Shown in pieces: positions 18,193 through 27,458 of a stretch of DNA of 64,000 bases. The notes under the pieces are model-generated. The model did not search any database and was not told the DNA's origin. It saw only the letters and a list, made by a program, of their open reading frames with translations. The stretch's first letter is position 1. The number at the start of each line of letters is the position of its first letter. This DNA is from CAWBVG01 sp963792175. Lineage in GTDB: Bacteria; Acidobacteriota; Vicinamibacteria; Vicinamibacterales; CAVVIG01. The position numbers and the translations under genes are program-made. The DNA is taken from the NCBI GenBank assembly GCA_963792175.1, contig CAWBVG010000021.1:39569-103568 (forward strand), given 5' to 3'.

Positions 18193-18978
18193 TTAGAGCC
18201 ACTGCAGTTCTCCTGAGACAACCCGCTCGACGCGATCGCCCACGCGGACGAGGAGCGCACCCTGATCGTCCACGCCTGCCGTCAGTCCGGTCACCAGGCT
18301 GCCGTCGACCGAGCGCGCGACGCGCGCGCCGACAGCCGCCGGCGCACGGCGGCGCCAGGCGTCGAGAATAGCATCGAACCGGCCGAGCAGCAGATCGTGG
18401 TAGCGCGCGCGACAAGGCGGCGAGTGTCTCGACGAACACCGGATAGCGATCGACGCTGCGGCCCAATTCCGACTCGATCGAGGTCGACGCGCTCGTGGAG
18501 ATCCGGCGGATACGACGCGACCGACGTGTTGATGCCGAATCCGAGCACCACGCGCTCCTCCGACGTCTCGGCGAGAATCCCGGCGAGTTTCCGGCGCGAT
18601 ACGTAGAGATCGTTGGGCCACTTGAGATCCACGCACAGCCCGCTCGCCGCGTCGACGCCTTCGGCGAGCGCGACACCCGCCGCGAGCGTCAGCAGCGACG
18701 TGGCGCGCCTCGGATCCGACGAGCGGCCGGGCGCCAGGACCACCGACGCGTACAACCCGCTGCCCGGCGGCGAAAACCAGCGTATGCCCCCGCCGTCCGC
18801 GCCCGGCGGTCTGACGGTCGGCGAGCACCACGGTCCCCTCGGGCAACGCCGCCGCGATGTCGTTGGTCGAGGCCACTTCGGAAAAGTAGTGGACCGTGTT
18901 GAACGGTCCGAGGCGCGCCCGCGATCGACCGAGCAGGTCGGCAAGCTCCGCCGGCAGATCAGAGGGGTTCGATTTCAA
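18193..18978 (-). CDS. birA: Biotin--[acetyl-CoA-carboxylase] ligase (no HTH domain), frameshifted
   Basis: Attaches biotin to carboxyl carrier proteins. The conserved EVASTNDIAAA, ADRQTAGRGRRG (biotinyl-AMP loop), VDLKWPNDLYV and KLAGILAE are recognisable, followed by the SH3-like C-terminal domain ending VVSGELQWL. No N-terminal DNA-binding domain is present, so it is a monofunctional ligase. The signatures lie in three frames: breaks near 18790 (after GRRG), near 18480 and near 18415, each consistent with a single-base indel. The start overlaps nadC by about 20 bases. Confidence 0.88.
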   Translation of the reverse strand: MKSNPSDLPAELADLLGRSRARLGPFNTVHYFSEVASTNDIAAALPEGTVVLADRQTAGRGRRGHTLVFAAGQRVVRVGGPGARPLVGSEARHVAADARGGCRARRRRRRGERAVRGSQVAQRSLRIAPETRRDSRRDVGGARGARIRHQHVGRVVSAGSPRARRPRSSRNWAAASIAIRCSSRHSPPCRARYHDLLLGRFDAILDAWRRRAPAAVGARVARSVDGSLVTGLTAGVDDQGALLVRVGDRVERVVSGELQWL

Positions 18979-19804
18979 AGCTGATGTCGATTGCCGGCGC
19001 GGAGTGGGTCAACGCGCCGACGGATACGAAGTCCGCTCCGGTCGCGGCGAGTTCCGGCAGCCGCTCGAGTGTCACGCCGCCGGAGATTTCGGTTTTCGCG
19101 CGCCCGGCCGCCCGGGCGACGGCGATGCGGATGTCGGCGGTGGACATGTTGTCGAGCAGAATCACCTCGGCGCCTTCGGCCAGCGCGAGGTCCACGTCGT
19201 GCAGCGTCGCCGCTTCGATTTCGATCGGCATCCCGGGCCGGTGGCCGCGGGCACGGTCGATGGCGGCTTTCACGCCGCCGGCAAGCGCGATGTGATTGTC
19301 CTTGATCAGGATCGCGTCGAACAGGCCGCTGCGATGGTTCGCGCCGCCGCCGACACGCACCGCGTATTTCTCGAGCGCCCTCAGGGTCGGCGTCGTCTTG
19401 CGCGTATCGAGGATGGTGATCCGGCCGTTCGCCGCCTCGGCAAACCGGCGCGCGAGCGTCGCAATCCCCGACAGGCGCTGCAGGTAGTTGAGTGCGGTAC
19501 GCTCGCCGACGAGCAGCGTTCGCGCGGGCGCGACGACGTCGGCGACCTCGGTGCCAGGCCGGCACCATTCGCCGTCGCGCACCCGAACGGCAAACGATCC
19601 GACGGGCCCCTTCTCGAGCTGCCTGAAGACCTCGAACGCCACCTCGAGCCCGGCGAGGACGCCCTCGCTCTTGACGAGAAACGTCCCGCGCGCCTGCACA
19701 TCCGCCGGAACGATCGCTTCGGTGGTGACGTCGCCGTCGCGGACGTCTTCCTCGAGCGCGCGGCGCACGAGATCGCGATACACCCGCGGATCGAGCGGCT
19801 CCAC
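18959..19804 (-). CDS. nadC: Nicotinate-nucleotide pyrophosphorylase (carboxylating)
   Basis: Quinolinate phosphoribosyltransferase of NAD synthesis. A 281-residue intact frame with EEDVRDGDVTTEAI near the start, the active-site segments RTALNYLQRLSGIAT, DTRKTTPTLRALEKYAVRVG (Arg, Lys and His binding quinolinate and PRPP), GGANHRSGLFDAILIKDNH and the barrel strands VILLDNM and EISGGVT. It lies 13 bases downstream of valS and overlaps birA. No nadA or nadB is in the window. Confidence 0.96.
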   Translation of the reverse strand: MEPLDPRVYRDLVRRALEEDVRDGDVTTEAIVPADVQARGTFLVKSEGVLAGLEVAFEVFRQLEKGPVGSFAVRVRDGEWCRPGTEVADVVAPARTLLVGERTALNYLQRLSGIATLARRFAEAANGRITILDTRKTTPTLRALEKYAVRVGGGANHRSGLFDAILIKDNHIALAGGVKAAIDRARGHRPGMPIEIEAATLHDVDLALAEGAEVILLDNMSTADIRIAVARAAGRAKTEISGGVTLERLPELAATGADFVSVGALTHSAPAIDISFEIEPL

Positions 19805-19816
19805 CGTGGTTATCGT

Positions 19817-22401
19817 TCAGCCCTGCGGCGCCGCCGCCTCGTAGCCGGCCACGACCACCTCGCGGTCGCCGACCGAGAGGTCGAATGCTTTCACGCGGAG
19901 CGCGGCCTTCAAATCCGCCTCGACGATCGGCATCAGTGCGACCGCTTCGGCTTCTGCCTTCACGGTCACTCTCGCGATCGGCACCTTCAGCGGCTGCTTG
20001 GCTTCGGATCGCTGCTTCCGAACCTCGAAGAGGAGATCGGTGGCCCACTGATAGGCACGCTCGTCGGCCTGTCGCGTCGCCTCGCTGTGGTCAGCCAGTT
20101 GCGACAGCAGCTCTGCCGATGTCGGCCATGGCGCCTGATGGATCGATCCCGGCTGCCACCACGACCAGACCTCGTCGGTGACGAACACCAGAAACGGGGC
20201 GAACAGGCGCAACATGACCGACAGCGCGGCGGTCAGCGCGCGATTGGCCGAGCCGGCGGCTTCCGGCCCCTGTTCGCCGTAGCGCCGGCCTTTGACGAGC
20301 TCCAGGTAGTCGTCGCAGAAGCGCCAGAAGAACGATTCCGTTCTCTGCAGGACGCGCGCGTAGTCGTACTCCTCGAACGCGGCCGTCGCCTCGTCGACCA
20401 GCGCCGCCAGGTTGCGGATCATCGCGCGATCGACCGGCAGCGTCGATCGCGCGGGACACCTCGGTCAGCTCCGTGGACGCGGTCTGACTGTCCGACAGCG
20501 CGAACTTCGAAGCGTTCAGGATCTTGATCGCCAGGCGCCGGCCGACGCGCATCTGGTTGGTGTCGAACATCGTGTCGGTGCCCGGCCGTCCGCTCGCCGC
20601 CCAATAGCGCACGCCGTCCGACCCATGCTCCTCGAGCAGCGCCAGCGGGGTCACGACGTTGCCCTTCGACTTCGACATCTTCTTGCGATCCGGATCGGTG
20701 ACGAAACCCGAGATCGCCGCGTTCCACCACGGCAGCGAATCGTGCTCGAGGTGCGCACGCAGCACCGACGAAAACAGCCAGGTGCGGATGATGTCGTGCG
20801 CCTGCGGACGCATGTCCATCGGAAACGTTCGCCGGAACAGGTCCTCGTCGTCGGGCCAGCCGCACACCAGCTGCGGCGACAGCGAGGACGTGGCCCAGGT
20901 GTCCATCACATCGGGATCGCCGACGAAGCCGCCCGGCACGCCTCGCTGATCGGGACGGTAGCCCGGAGGCACATCGGTCGATGGATCGATCGGCAGTCGA
21001 TCTTCCGCGGCATCGGATCGGATGCTCGTAGTCCACACGTCCCAGATCCGAAATCGGATACCAGACCGGAAACGGCACGCCGAAGAAGCGCTGGCGGCTC
21101 ACGCACCAGTCGCCGTTCAAACCGTTGACCCAGTTCTCGTAGCGCGCCCGCATGTATTCCGGATGCCACCGCAGCTCGCGACCGCGCGCCAGCAGCGCCT
21201 CGCGAAATTCGATCGTCTTGAAGAACCACTGGCGGCTCGTCACGATCTCCAGCGGACGATCGCCCTTCTCGTAGAACTTCACGGCGTGGGTGATCGGCCG
21301 CGGTTCGCCGACGAGATCCGCGCTCTCCTTCAATTGCTCGACGATTTTCGCCCGCGCCTTCGACGCCGAGAGGCCGGCGAGCGCGTCGTAGAGACGCTGC
21401 GCCCGCTCGGCATCGGTGGACTCCCAGCCGTCGACGCCCCAGGTCACTGGACGCAGCGTGCCGTCGGCCTGGATGATCGCGCGGACCGGCAGGCTGAGCT
21501 CGCGCCACCACGTGACGTCGGTGATGTCGCCGAACGTGCAGATCATCGCGATGCCGCTGCCCTTTTCAGGATCGGCCAGCGTGTGCGCCTTGACCGGCAC
21601 GCGTACGCCAAACAGCGGCGTCACGACCTCTTTGCCGAAGAGCGGCTGGTACCGCTCGTCGTCCGGATGCGCGACCAGCGCGACACACGCCGGAATCAGT
21701 TCAGGACGGGTGGTTTCAATCTCGAGCCGCATCCGCCAAACCGGATCCGGTGAAAGGCGCCGGGCACCTCGCGATCCTCGAGTTCGGCCTGGGCGACGGC
21801 GGTCTTGAAGTCGACGTCCCACAACGTCGGCGCTTCCACCTGATAGGCCAGGCCTCGCTGCAGCAGGTGCAGAAACGCCAGCTGCGAGACGCGTTGCGCG
21901 CGCGTGCCGATGGTCGCGTAGGTCATCGACCAGTCGACGGACAGACCGAGATACTTCCAGAGCCGCTCGAAGGCCTTCTCGTCTTCCAGCGTGAGGCGCG
22001 CGCACAGCTCGATGAAGTTCGGGCGCGACACCGAGATCGGCGGCTTCGCCGGCTGCTCCGGCGGCGTAAACGACGGATCGTACGGCGAGCGACGGGTCGC
22101 AGCGGACACCGTAGTAGTTCTGCACGCGGCGTTCGGTCGGCAGGCCGTTGTCGTCCCATCCCATCGGATAGAACACCGCCTTGCCGCGCATCCGCTGGAA
22201 GCGCGCCACCAGGTCCGTGTGCGTGAACGAAAAGACGTGACCGACGTGGAGCGATCCGCTCACCGTCGGCGGCGGCGTGTCGATCGAGAACACCTCTTCA
22301 CGAGGCCGCGATCGGTCGAACCGGTACACACCGGTCTCTTCCCATCGCGCGATCCACTTGGCTTCGAGCCCTTCCAGCGCAGGCTTCTCGGGCAGCGGCA
22401 T
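19817..22401 (-). CDS. valS: Valyl-tRNA synthetase, frameshifted
   Basis: Class I synthetase charging tRNA-Val, about 860 codons. HIGH motif: TVSGSLHVGHVFSFTHTD; editing-domain signature: IETTRPELIPACVALVAHP; KMSKS loop: DRKKMSKSKGNVVTPLALL. A C-terminal anticodon-binding domain follows. The start at ATG 22401 (MPLPEKPALEGLEAKW) matches the family; bases above it are the GAATTGG repeat. The frame changes about four times (near 22120, 21725, 21000 and 20430). Every segment continues the previous one in the ValRS alignment, so these look like sequencing indels. Confidence 0.93.
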
Positions 22402-22420
22402 GAATAGATCGTATACAGAA

Positions 22421-22483
22421 GTTGGTGAATTGGCGAATTCGTGACTTGGCGAATTCAATTCACCAAGTCACCAATTCACCAAC
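22421..22483. repeat. Eight-base word hairpin (TTGGTGAA/TTGGCGAA)
   Basis: GTTGGTGAATTGG at 22421-22433 is perfectly complementary to CCAATTCACCAAC at 22471-22483, and GTGACTTGG (22441-22449) to CCAAGTCAC (22463-22471). The arms are built of repeated 8-base words. It lies between the valS start and the response regulator stop. The same words recur in the tdk 5' end at 51669-51706. Confidence 0.85.
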
Positions 22484-22491
22484 TCGCCAAC

Positions 22492-23668
22492 TTACTGGAT
22501 TGCGGACTTGATTCGTTCGATCTCTTCCCGGATCATCCGTTCGGCAACGGTATTGACGACGTCAGCGACCGTTTCGCGAACAATGCGCTCCGAGAGCTGA
22601 GCGAGGATGCGCTTGGTGACCTGCTCGACGATATCGTCTGCGGGCCACGACGGGATGACCTCGCCTTTCTCCGCGGCGAGCAGCACCGCAAACGCATCGG
22701 CGAGCGTGGGGATCTGATGAACCGGCACCGGCGGCTGCGCCGCGGGCGCGGCGGTCATCACGCCAGGCTGGGCAACAGGGACGTCGGCGGACGGCGCCGG
22801 TCACTTCGGCGACAGGTGTCGGTGCGTCGGCGACAGGCGCAGGCGGTGCCGCTGTCTCGGAGATCGGCGCGTGAGGCGTTTCCGCGACGGGCGCCGGTGG
22901 CGCGTGGTGCTCTTGCGGCGCGATCGCCGTCGCGCCGGGAGCGTGTTCGGGCGCGGATGCCGTCGCCGCGAACGCCGAGAGGGGCAGGTCCGGCCGCTCG
23001 TCCATTGCCGGCGGCGCCGGCAGCTCCAGATCCGGTGGTGGTGCGGGGGTCACGGGCTTCGCCGCAGCGAACCAATCGATCTCGTCAGCCACGGGCGACG
23101 CCGCCGCCGGAGCGGGAGGCGGCGGGCCGGACGCCGCCGCGGGCGCCGCGGCGACATTCGTGAACGCGGCGTCGAGCCGATCGAAATACGAGTCGAGCGA
23201 AATCGGCGGTGTTTCCGCCGGCGCCGGCACGCTGGGCGAGGTCGCGGGAATCGGGGCCGGCGCCCACTGTTCCTGCGGAGGCGCCGAGGACGGCGCCGGC
23301 CGCCGTGCCAGGAGCTCCTTCACGCGACCGATCACGAGCTGCGGCTCGAACGGTTTTGCCAGCACGCCATCGCAGCCGGCTTCCGACGCGCGCGCCTGGT
23401 CCACCGGTTCGAACGCGCCGGTCAGCAGCACCACCGGAATGTGCGCCAGCCTCGGCGACTGCTTGATGAATCGCGCGACCTCGTAGCCGTTGCGCCCGGG
23501 CATCCCGATGTCGGCGAGCACGATGTCCGGCGGCGCCGTCTCGAGGCGCTGAATCGCCTGCTCGCCATCGCTGACCGCGGTCACCTGGATGTCCTCGTCG
23601 GCGAACGTCAGCTCGATGACGCGCTGAATCGTCACGCTGTCGTCGGCCAGAAGGAGGGTGTATGGCAC
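22492..23668 (-). CDS. Response regulator with long Pro/Ala linker and conserved C-terminal helix, frameshifted
   Basis: An N-terminal receiver domain (residues 1-120) has the acidic pair in LLLADDS, phosphoacceptor Asp in IVLADIGMPG and the conserved Lys in LAKPFEP. About 170 residues of Pro/Ala-rich linker follow, then a C-terminal helix (DDIVEQVTKRILAQLSERIV to MIREEIERIKSAIQ). This plan, a receiver plus disordered linker plus terminal amphipathic helix, resembles deltaproteobacterial and acidobacterial localisation-type regulators rather than DNA-binding ones. One indel near 22795 shifts the frame between linker and helix. No histidine kinase is adjacent. Confidence 0.8.
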
Positions 23669-23713
23669 CTTGGTCCTATCGGATGAATGAACCGTTCGCT
23701 GTAGATGTTAACT

Positions 23714-23775
23714 CTCAAGTCTCAAGTTTCAACTCTCAGCCGGTGTTTCGGCTGACAGCTGCGCTTGAGACTTGA
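23714..23775. repeat. CTCAAGT heptamer hairpin
   Basis: TCAAGTCTCAAG at 23715-23726 pairs perfectly with CTTGAGACTTGA at 23764-23775; inside, CAGCCG (23738-23743) pairs with CGGCTG (23749-23754). The left arm is CTCAAGT repeated with a TTCAACT variant. It fills the gap between the mutase small subunit stop and the response regulator start. Confidence 0.85.
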
Positions 23776-23786
23776 ACTGCACGCTT

Positions 23787-24186
23787 TCACACCCGAGCCC
23801 TCGCGTGCGTATTGATGAAGTCGACAATCTCCTGCATCGGCGTGCCCGGCAGGAAGATCCCTTTCACGCCAATCTCTTTGAGCTTCGGGATGTCGACGTC
23901 CGGAATGATGCCGCCGATGACCACCAGCACATCGTCCAGCCCCTTGGCGTGGAGCAGCTCCATGAGGCGAGGCGCAATGTGGTTGTGGGCGCCGGACAGA
24001 ATCGACAACCCCACGACGTCCGCGTCTTCCTGCAGGGCGGCGCCGGCAATCATCTCGGGGGTCTGACGCAGGCCGGTGTAAATCACTTCCATACCCGCAT
24101 CGCGCAACGCCCGTGCAATGACCTTGGCGCCGCGATCGTGCCCATCCAGTCCCGGCTTGGCGATAACGACTCGCAGACTTACGCAC
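23787..24186 (-). CDS. B12-binding subunit of acyl-CoA mutase (IcmB/McmA2 type)
   Basis: Separate cobalamin-binding subunit of about 132 residues. The DxHxxG cobalamin motif is in KPGLDGHDRGAKVIARAL, followed by GLSILSGAHN and VVIGGIIP, all typical of the base-off/His-on fold. An in-frame ATG exists only at 24107, inside the domain. Dropping one extra T at 24177 joins GTG 24186 (VRKLRVVIAKPG) to the rest, which is the expected N-terminus. It lies 44 bases downstream of the large subunit and must work with it. Confidence 0.9.
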
Positions 24187-24230
24187 TCGGTGATCCTCAG
24201 TCCTAGTCCCGCGTAGCCCCAGCCCTGCCC

Positions 24231-25847
24231 CTATATCCGCGGCACCTCTTCGTACTCGCCCCAGACGTCGCGGAGCGCGTCGCACATCTCCCCGATCGTC
24301 GCGTACGCCCGCACCGCCTCGAGAATGCGCGGCATCAGGTTTTCGGTCGTTCGAGCCGCCGCGCTGAGGCCATCGAGACTCCGCTTCACCGCGTCGTTGT
24401 CCCGGCTGCGCTTCAGTTTCGCCAGCTTCTCCAGCTGCGTGTCGGCGGCGGAGTCGTCGATGTACAGAATCTCGATCGGCGGCTCATCGCTCTGCACGAA
24501 TTCGTTGACCCCGACGATCACCTTCTCGCGGCGCTCGACGGCCTGCTGGAACCGGTAGGCGCTTTCGGCAATTTCCTGTTGCGGGAACCCGCGCTCGATG
24601 GCTTCCACCATCCCGCCCATGCGGTCGATCTGCGCGAAGTAGTCGAGGGCGCCGTTTTCCAGATCTCGGGTGAGCCGCTCGACGAAATAGGAGCCGCCGA
24701 GCGGATCGACGACGTTCGCCACACCGCTCTCGTGCGCGATGACCTGCTGGGTCCGCAGCGCCAGCGTCGCCGCCTCGGCGGTGGGCAGCGCCAGCGCCTC
24801 GTCGAGCGAGTTGGTGTGCAAGGAGTTGGTGCCGCCGAGCACGGCCGACAGCGCCTGGAGCGCCGTGCGCACGACGTTGTTGTAGGGCTGTTGCGCGGTC
24901 AGCGACACGCCGGCCGTCTGGCTGTGAAACCGCAGCTTCCAGGCGCGCTCGTTCTTCGCGCCGAACCGATCGCGCATGGTGCGCGCCCAGATCGCCCGCG
25001 CCGCCCGGTACTTGGCAATCTCCTCGAAGAAGTCGCTGTGGGCGTTGAAGAAGAACGACATCTGCGGCACGAAGGCGTCGACGTCCAGCCCGGCGTCCAC
25101 GCCCCACTGCACGTACTCGACACCATCACGCAGCGTGAACGCCAGCTCCTGCAGCGCGGTCGCGCCGGCTTCGCGGATGTGATAGCCGCTCACCGAAATC
25201 GTGTTCCACTTCGGCGCTTCGCTGGCGCAGAACGCGAAGATGTCGGTGATGATCCGCATCGAGGGGCGGGGCGGAAAGATGTACTCCTTCTGCGCGATGA
25301 ACTCTTTGAGAATGTCGTTCTGGATGGTTCCGGAAATCTTCTTCCAGTCGGCGCCCTGCTTCTCGGCGACGACGAGATACATCGCGAAGATCATCGCCGC
25401 CGGCGAGTTGATCGTCATCGAGGTCGTGATGTCGCCGAGGCGGATGCCGTCGAACAGCGTTTCCATGTCGGCGAGCGATGTCACGTTGACGCCGCACTTG
25501 CCAACCTCGCCGAGCGACAGCTCGTGGTCCGGATCGCGGCCCATCAGCGTCGGCAGATCGAACGCGACGCTCAGGCCGGTGCCGCCGGCGCGCAACAGCG
25601 TCTGGTAGCGCTGGTTGGTGTCCTCCGGCGTGCCGAAGCCCGCGAACTGCCGCATCGTCCAGAGCTTGCCGCGATAGCCAGTGGCGTGGATGCCGCGCGT
25701 ATAGGGGAACACGCCAGGATCGTTGACGTCGCGCGCGTACTGAATGTCCGCGACGTCCGCCGCGGTGTACAGCCGCTCGATCGGACGGCCCGAGATCGTC
25801 GTGAAGCGACTCGTGGGCTCGCGGTCCGTCTCCGCAACGGTTTTCAT
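24231..25847 (-). CDS. Acyl-CoA mutase large subunit, isobutyryl-CoA-mutase-like active site
   Basis: TIM-barrel subunit of a coenzyme B12-dependent carbon-skeleton mutase, 538 residues, intact. Cofactor-facing Tyr-His is kept (SGYHIREAG). Two residues that separate substrates differ from methylmalonyl-CoA mutase. The position of Tyr89 (RQYAG) is Phe in WTMRQFAGF, and that of Arg207 (KEFMVRNTY) is Gln in LKEFIAQKEYIFPP. Phe and Gln are the isobutyryl-CoA mutase pair. The separate large and small subunits also match IcmA and IcmB. It likely isomerises isobutyryl-CoA and butyryl-CoA or a related branched acyl-CoA. An automatic label of methylmalonyl-CoA mutase would be easy to assign but is doubtful. 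Confidence 0.85.
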   Translation of the reverse strand: MKTVAETDREPTSRFTTISGRPIERLYTAADVADIQYARDVNDPGVFPYTRGIHATGYRGKLWTMRQFAGFGTPEDTNQRYQTLLRAGGTGLSVAFDLPTLMGRDPDHELSLGEVGKCGVNVTSLADMETLFDGIRLGDITTSMTINSPAAMIFAMYLVVAEKQGADWKKISGTIQNDILKEFIAQKEYIFPPRPSMRIITDIFAFCASEAPKWNTISVSGYHIREAGATALQELAFTLRDGVEYVQWGVDAGLDVDAFVPQMSFFFNAHSDFFEEIAKYRAARAIWARTMRDRFGAKNERAWKLRFHSQTAGVSLTAQQPYNNVVRTALQALSAVLGGTNSLHTNSLDEALALPTAEAATLALRTQQVIAHESGVANVVDPLGGSYFVERLTRDLENGALDYFAQIDRMGGMVEAIERGFPQQEIAESAYRFQQAVERREKVIVGVNEFVQSDEPPIEILYIDDSAADTQLEKLAKLKRSRDNDAVKRSLDGLSAAARTTENLMPRILEAVRAYATIGEMCDALRDVWGEYEEVPRI

Positions 25848-25856
25848 ACAAACGTC

Positions 25857-25862
25857 ATTATA
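25857..25862 (-). promoter_or_regulatory. Candidate -10 element of the mutase operon (leaderless)
   Basis: A perfect TATAAT on the minus strand ends 10 bases before the mutase ATG at 25847, so transcription would begin about at the start codon. No convincing -35 box is seen at the usual distance. If real, the mRNA is leaderless or nearly so. Confidence 0.45.
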
Positions 25863-25925
25863 CCCAATGAGTTACGGACGCCTCGCTTGACTCCCTCAGG
25901 CGGGCACGGTACGCTGCGCCGTTTT

Positions 25926-25982
25926 CCGCCTTCGTTCCAAGCGGGCGGCGACCTTTCCCTACGCGCGCCGCGCTTCGGCGGA
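25926..25982. repeat. REP-like element upstream of glutamate dehydrogenase
   Basis: CCGCCTTCG near 25927 and CGCTTCGGCGGA near 25971-25982 form the ends of an imperfect palindrome with the same words as at 6111 and 27311. It occupies most of the gap between the divergent mutase and dehydrogenase genes and may hold the promoter of the latter. Confidence 0.45.
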
Positions 25983-26008
25983 CCAGCCGGCGAGACTGCA
26001 GGACGGAC

Positions 26009-27262
26009 ATGGCGGCTACGAACGGATCGATCTTCGCGGCGATGCTTCAGGAGTTCGATGGCGCGGCCCGCATCCTCAACCTCGAACCCGGTATCTGGAA
26101 GATCCTCACTCACCCCAAGCGGCAAATCACCGTGTCCTGTCCGGTCCAGATGGACAACGGAGAGATCGAAGTCTTCACCGGTTTTCGCGTCCAGTACAAC
26201 ATCACGCTTGGCCCCGCCAAGGGCGGCATCCGCTACCACCCGGGCGTCTCACTCGACGAGGTGACCGCGCTGGCCGCGTGGATGACGTGGAAATGCGCCG
26301 TGGCGCACATCCCATTCGGCGGCGGCAAGGGCGGCGTGATCTGCGATCCGACGAAGATGTCCAAGCGCGAGATCGAAGCGTTGACGCGGCGCTACATCGC
26401 CGAAATCGTCGACGCGATCGGGCCGGAGAAGGACGTGCCGGCGCCGGACGTGAACACCAACGAGCAGATCATGGCCTGGGTGATGGACACCTACTCGATG
26501 CACGTCGGCCACACCACGACCTCCGTCGTGACCGGCAAGCCGATCGAGCTCGGCGGCTCGCTGGGGCGGCGCGAAGCCACCGGCCGCGGCGTCATGATCG
26601 TGACGCGCGAAGCGGTCAAGCACCTCGGCTTCTCGCTCAAGGGCGCGACGGTGGCGGTGCAGGGCTTCGGCAACGTCGGATCGGTCTCTGCCCAACTGCT
26701 CGCGGAACAGGGAGCGAAGATCGTCGCCGTCACCGACTGGAAGGGCGGCGTGTTCAACCAGAACGGCCTCGATATCACCAAGCTGCTCGCCCACGTGCAG
26801 CACACCAAGACCGTGGACGGATTCCCAGGCGGCGAACCACTGCCCGCGGCCAACCTCTTCTCGCTCGACGTCGACATCCTCATCCCGGCGGCGCTCGAGA
26901 ATCAGATCACGATCGAGAACGCGCCGGCGATCAAGGCCAAGGTGGTGATCGAGGGCGCCAACGGCCCGACGACACCGGATGCGCATCGCCAACTGCACGA
27001 ACGGGGCGTCTTCGTGGTGCCGGACATCCTCGCGAACAGCTCCGGCGTGACGACCTCGTACTTCGAGTGGGTGCAGGATCGCTACGGCTACTTCTGGACC
27101 GAGAAGGAAGTGAACGAGCGTCTCGAGGCCAAAATGTGCGAGGCGTTCAACGCCGTGCTGCAGACGTCGCTGAAGTACAAAGTCGACATGCGCACCGCCG
27201 CGTACATCGTCGCGATCAGCCGCGTCGCGACCGTGACGCGGATGCGCGGCATGTACGCGTAA
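26009..27262 (+). CDS. gdhA: Glutamate dehydrogenase
   Basis: Interconverts glutamate and 2-oxoglutarate plus ammonia. A 417-residue intact frame has the family signatures: GPAKGGIRYHP (substrate), VAHIPFGGGKGGV with the catalytic lysine, PAPDVNTN, the dinucleotide fold VAVQGFGNVGSVSA and the C-terminal ILANSSGVTTSYFEW. TDWKG after the second strand of the dinucleotide fold places Asp where NAD-preferring enzymes have an acid, so NAD use is likely. ATG 26009 is taken; no strong ribosome site is obvious. It is divergent from the mutase operon, and both sit in amino-acid carbon metabolism. Confidence 0.94.
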   Translation: MAATNGSIFAAMLQEFDGAARILNLEPGIWKILTHPKRQITVSCPVQMDNGEIEVFTGFRVQYNITLGPAKGGIRYHPGVSLDEVTALAAWMTWKCAVAHIPFGGGKGGVICDPTKMSKREIEALTRRYIAEIVDAIGPEKDVPAPDVNTNEQIMAWVMDTYSMHVGHTTTSVVTGKPIELGGSLGRREATGRGVMIVTREAVKHLGFSLKGATVAVQGFGNVGSVSAQLLAEQGAKIVAVTDWKGGVFNQNGLDITKLLAHVQHTKTVDGFPGGEPLPAANLFSLDVDILIPAALENQITIENAPAIKAKVVIEGANGPTTPDAHRQLHERGVFVVPDILANSSGVTTSYFEWVQDRYGYFWTEKEVNERLEAKMCEAFNAVLQTSLKYKVDMRTAAYIVAISRVATVTRMRGMYA

Positions 27263-27269
27263 AAAGATC

Positions 27270-27310
27270 AGTCGGGGCTAGGGGCTGGGGTAGCTGTTAC
27301 GGGAGAGCAG
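27270..27310. repeat. GGGGCTA word cluster
   Basis: GGGGCTA, GGGGCTG and GGGGTAG words lie directly after the dehydrogenase stop. Complementary words (TAGCCCC, GCCCCTA) occur at 24195-24232 on the other side of the mutase-dehydrogenase block. Confidence 0.5.
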
Positions 27311-27443
27311 GGCTCGGGGCTAGCTACACAGCCTGCCTCGCCGCAGCTCTGAGGTTTGTGCCTTGAGCGAAGGCGGGGGCTCGGGGCTAGCTGCACAGCC
27401 TGCCTCGCCGAAGCTCTGAGGTTTGTGTCTTGAGCGAAGGCGG
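27311..27443. repeat. 67-base direct repeat, two copies, REP-like core
   Basis: Copies begin at 27311 and 27378 with GGCTCGGGGCTAGCT and end with GAGCGAAGGCGG; only a few bases differ. Each holds CTCGCCG(A/C)AGCTC and GAGCGAAGGCGG as imperfectly inverted ends around a TTTGTG core. The unit resembles the REP-like sequence at the murJ 5' end. It fills the gap between converging genes. Confidence 0.8.
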
Positions 27444-27458
27444 GGGCTAGGCCAGCCT

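Noticed and set aside
18193..22401. birA and valS as true pseudogenes
   Set aside because: Breaks are single-base and every domain continues in the next frame; both are normally essential, so sequencing error is more likely.
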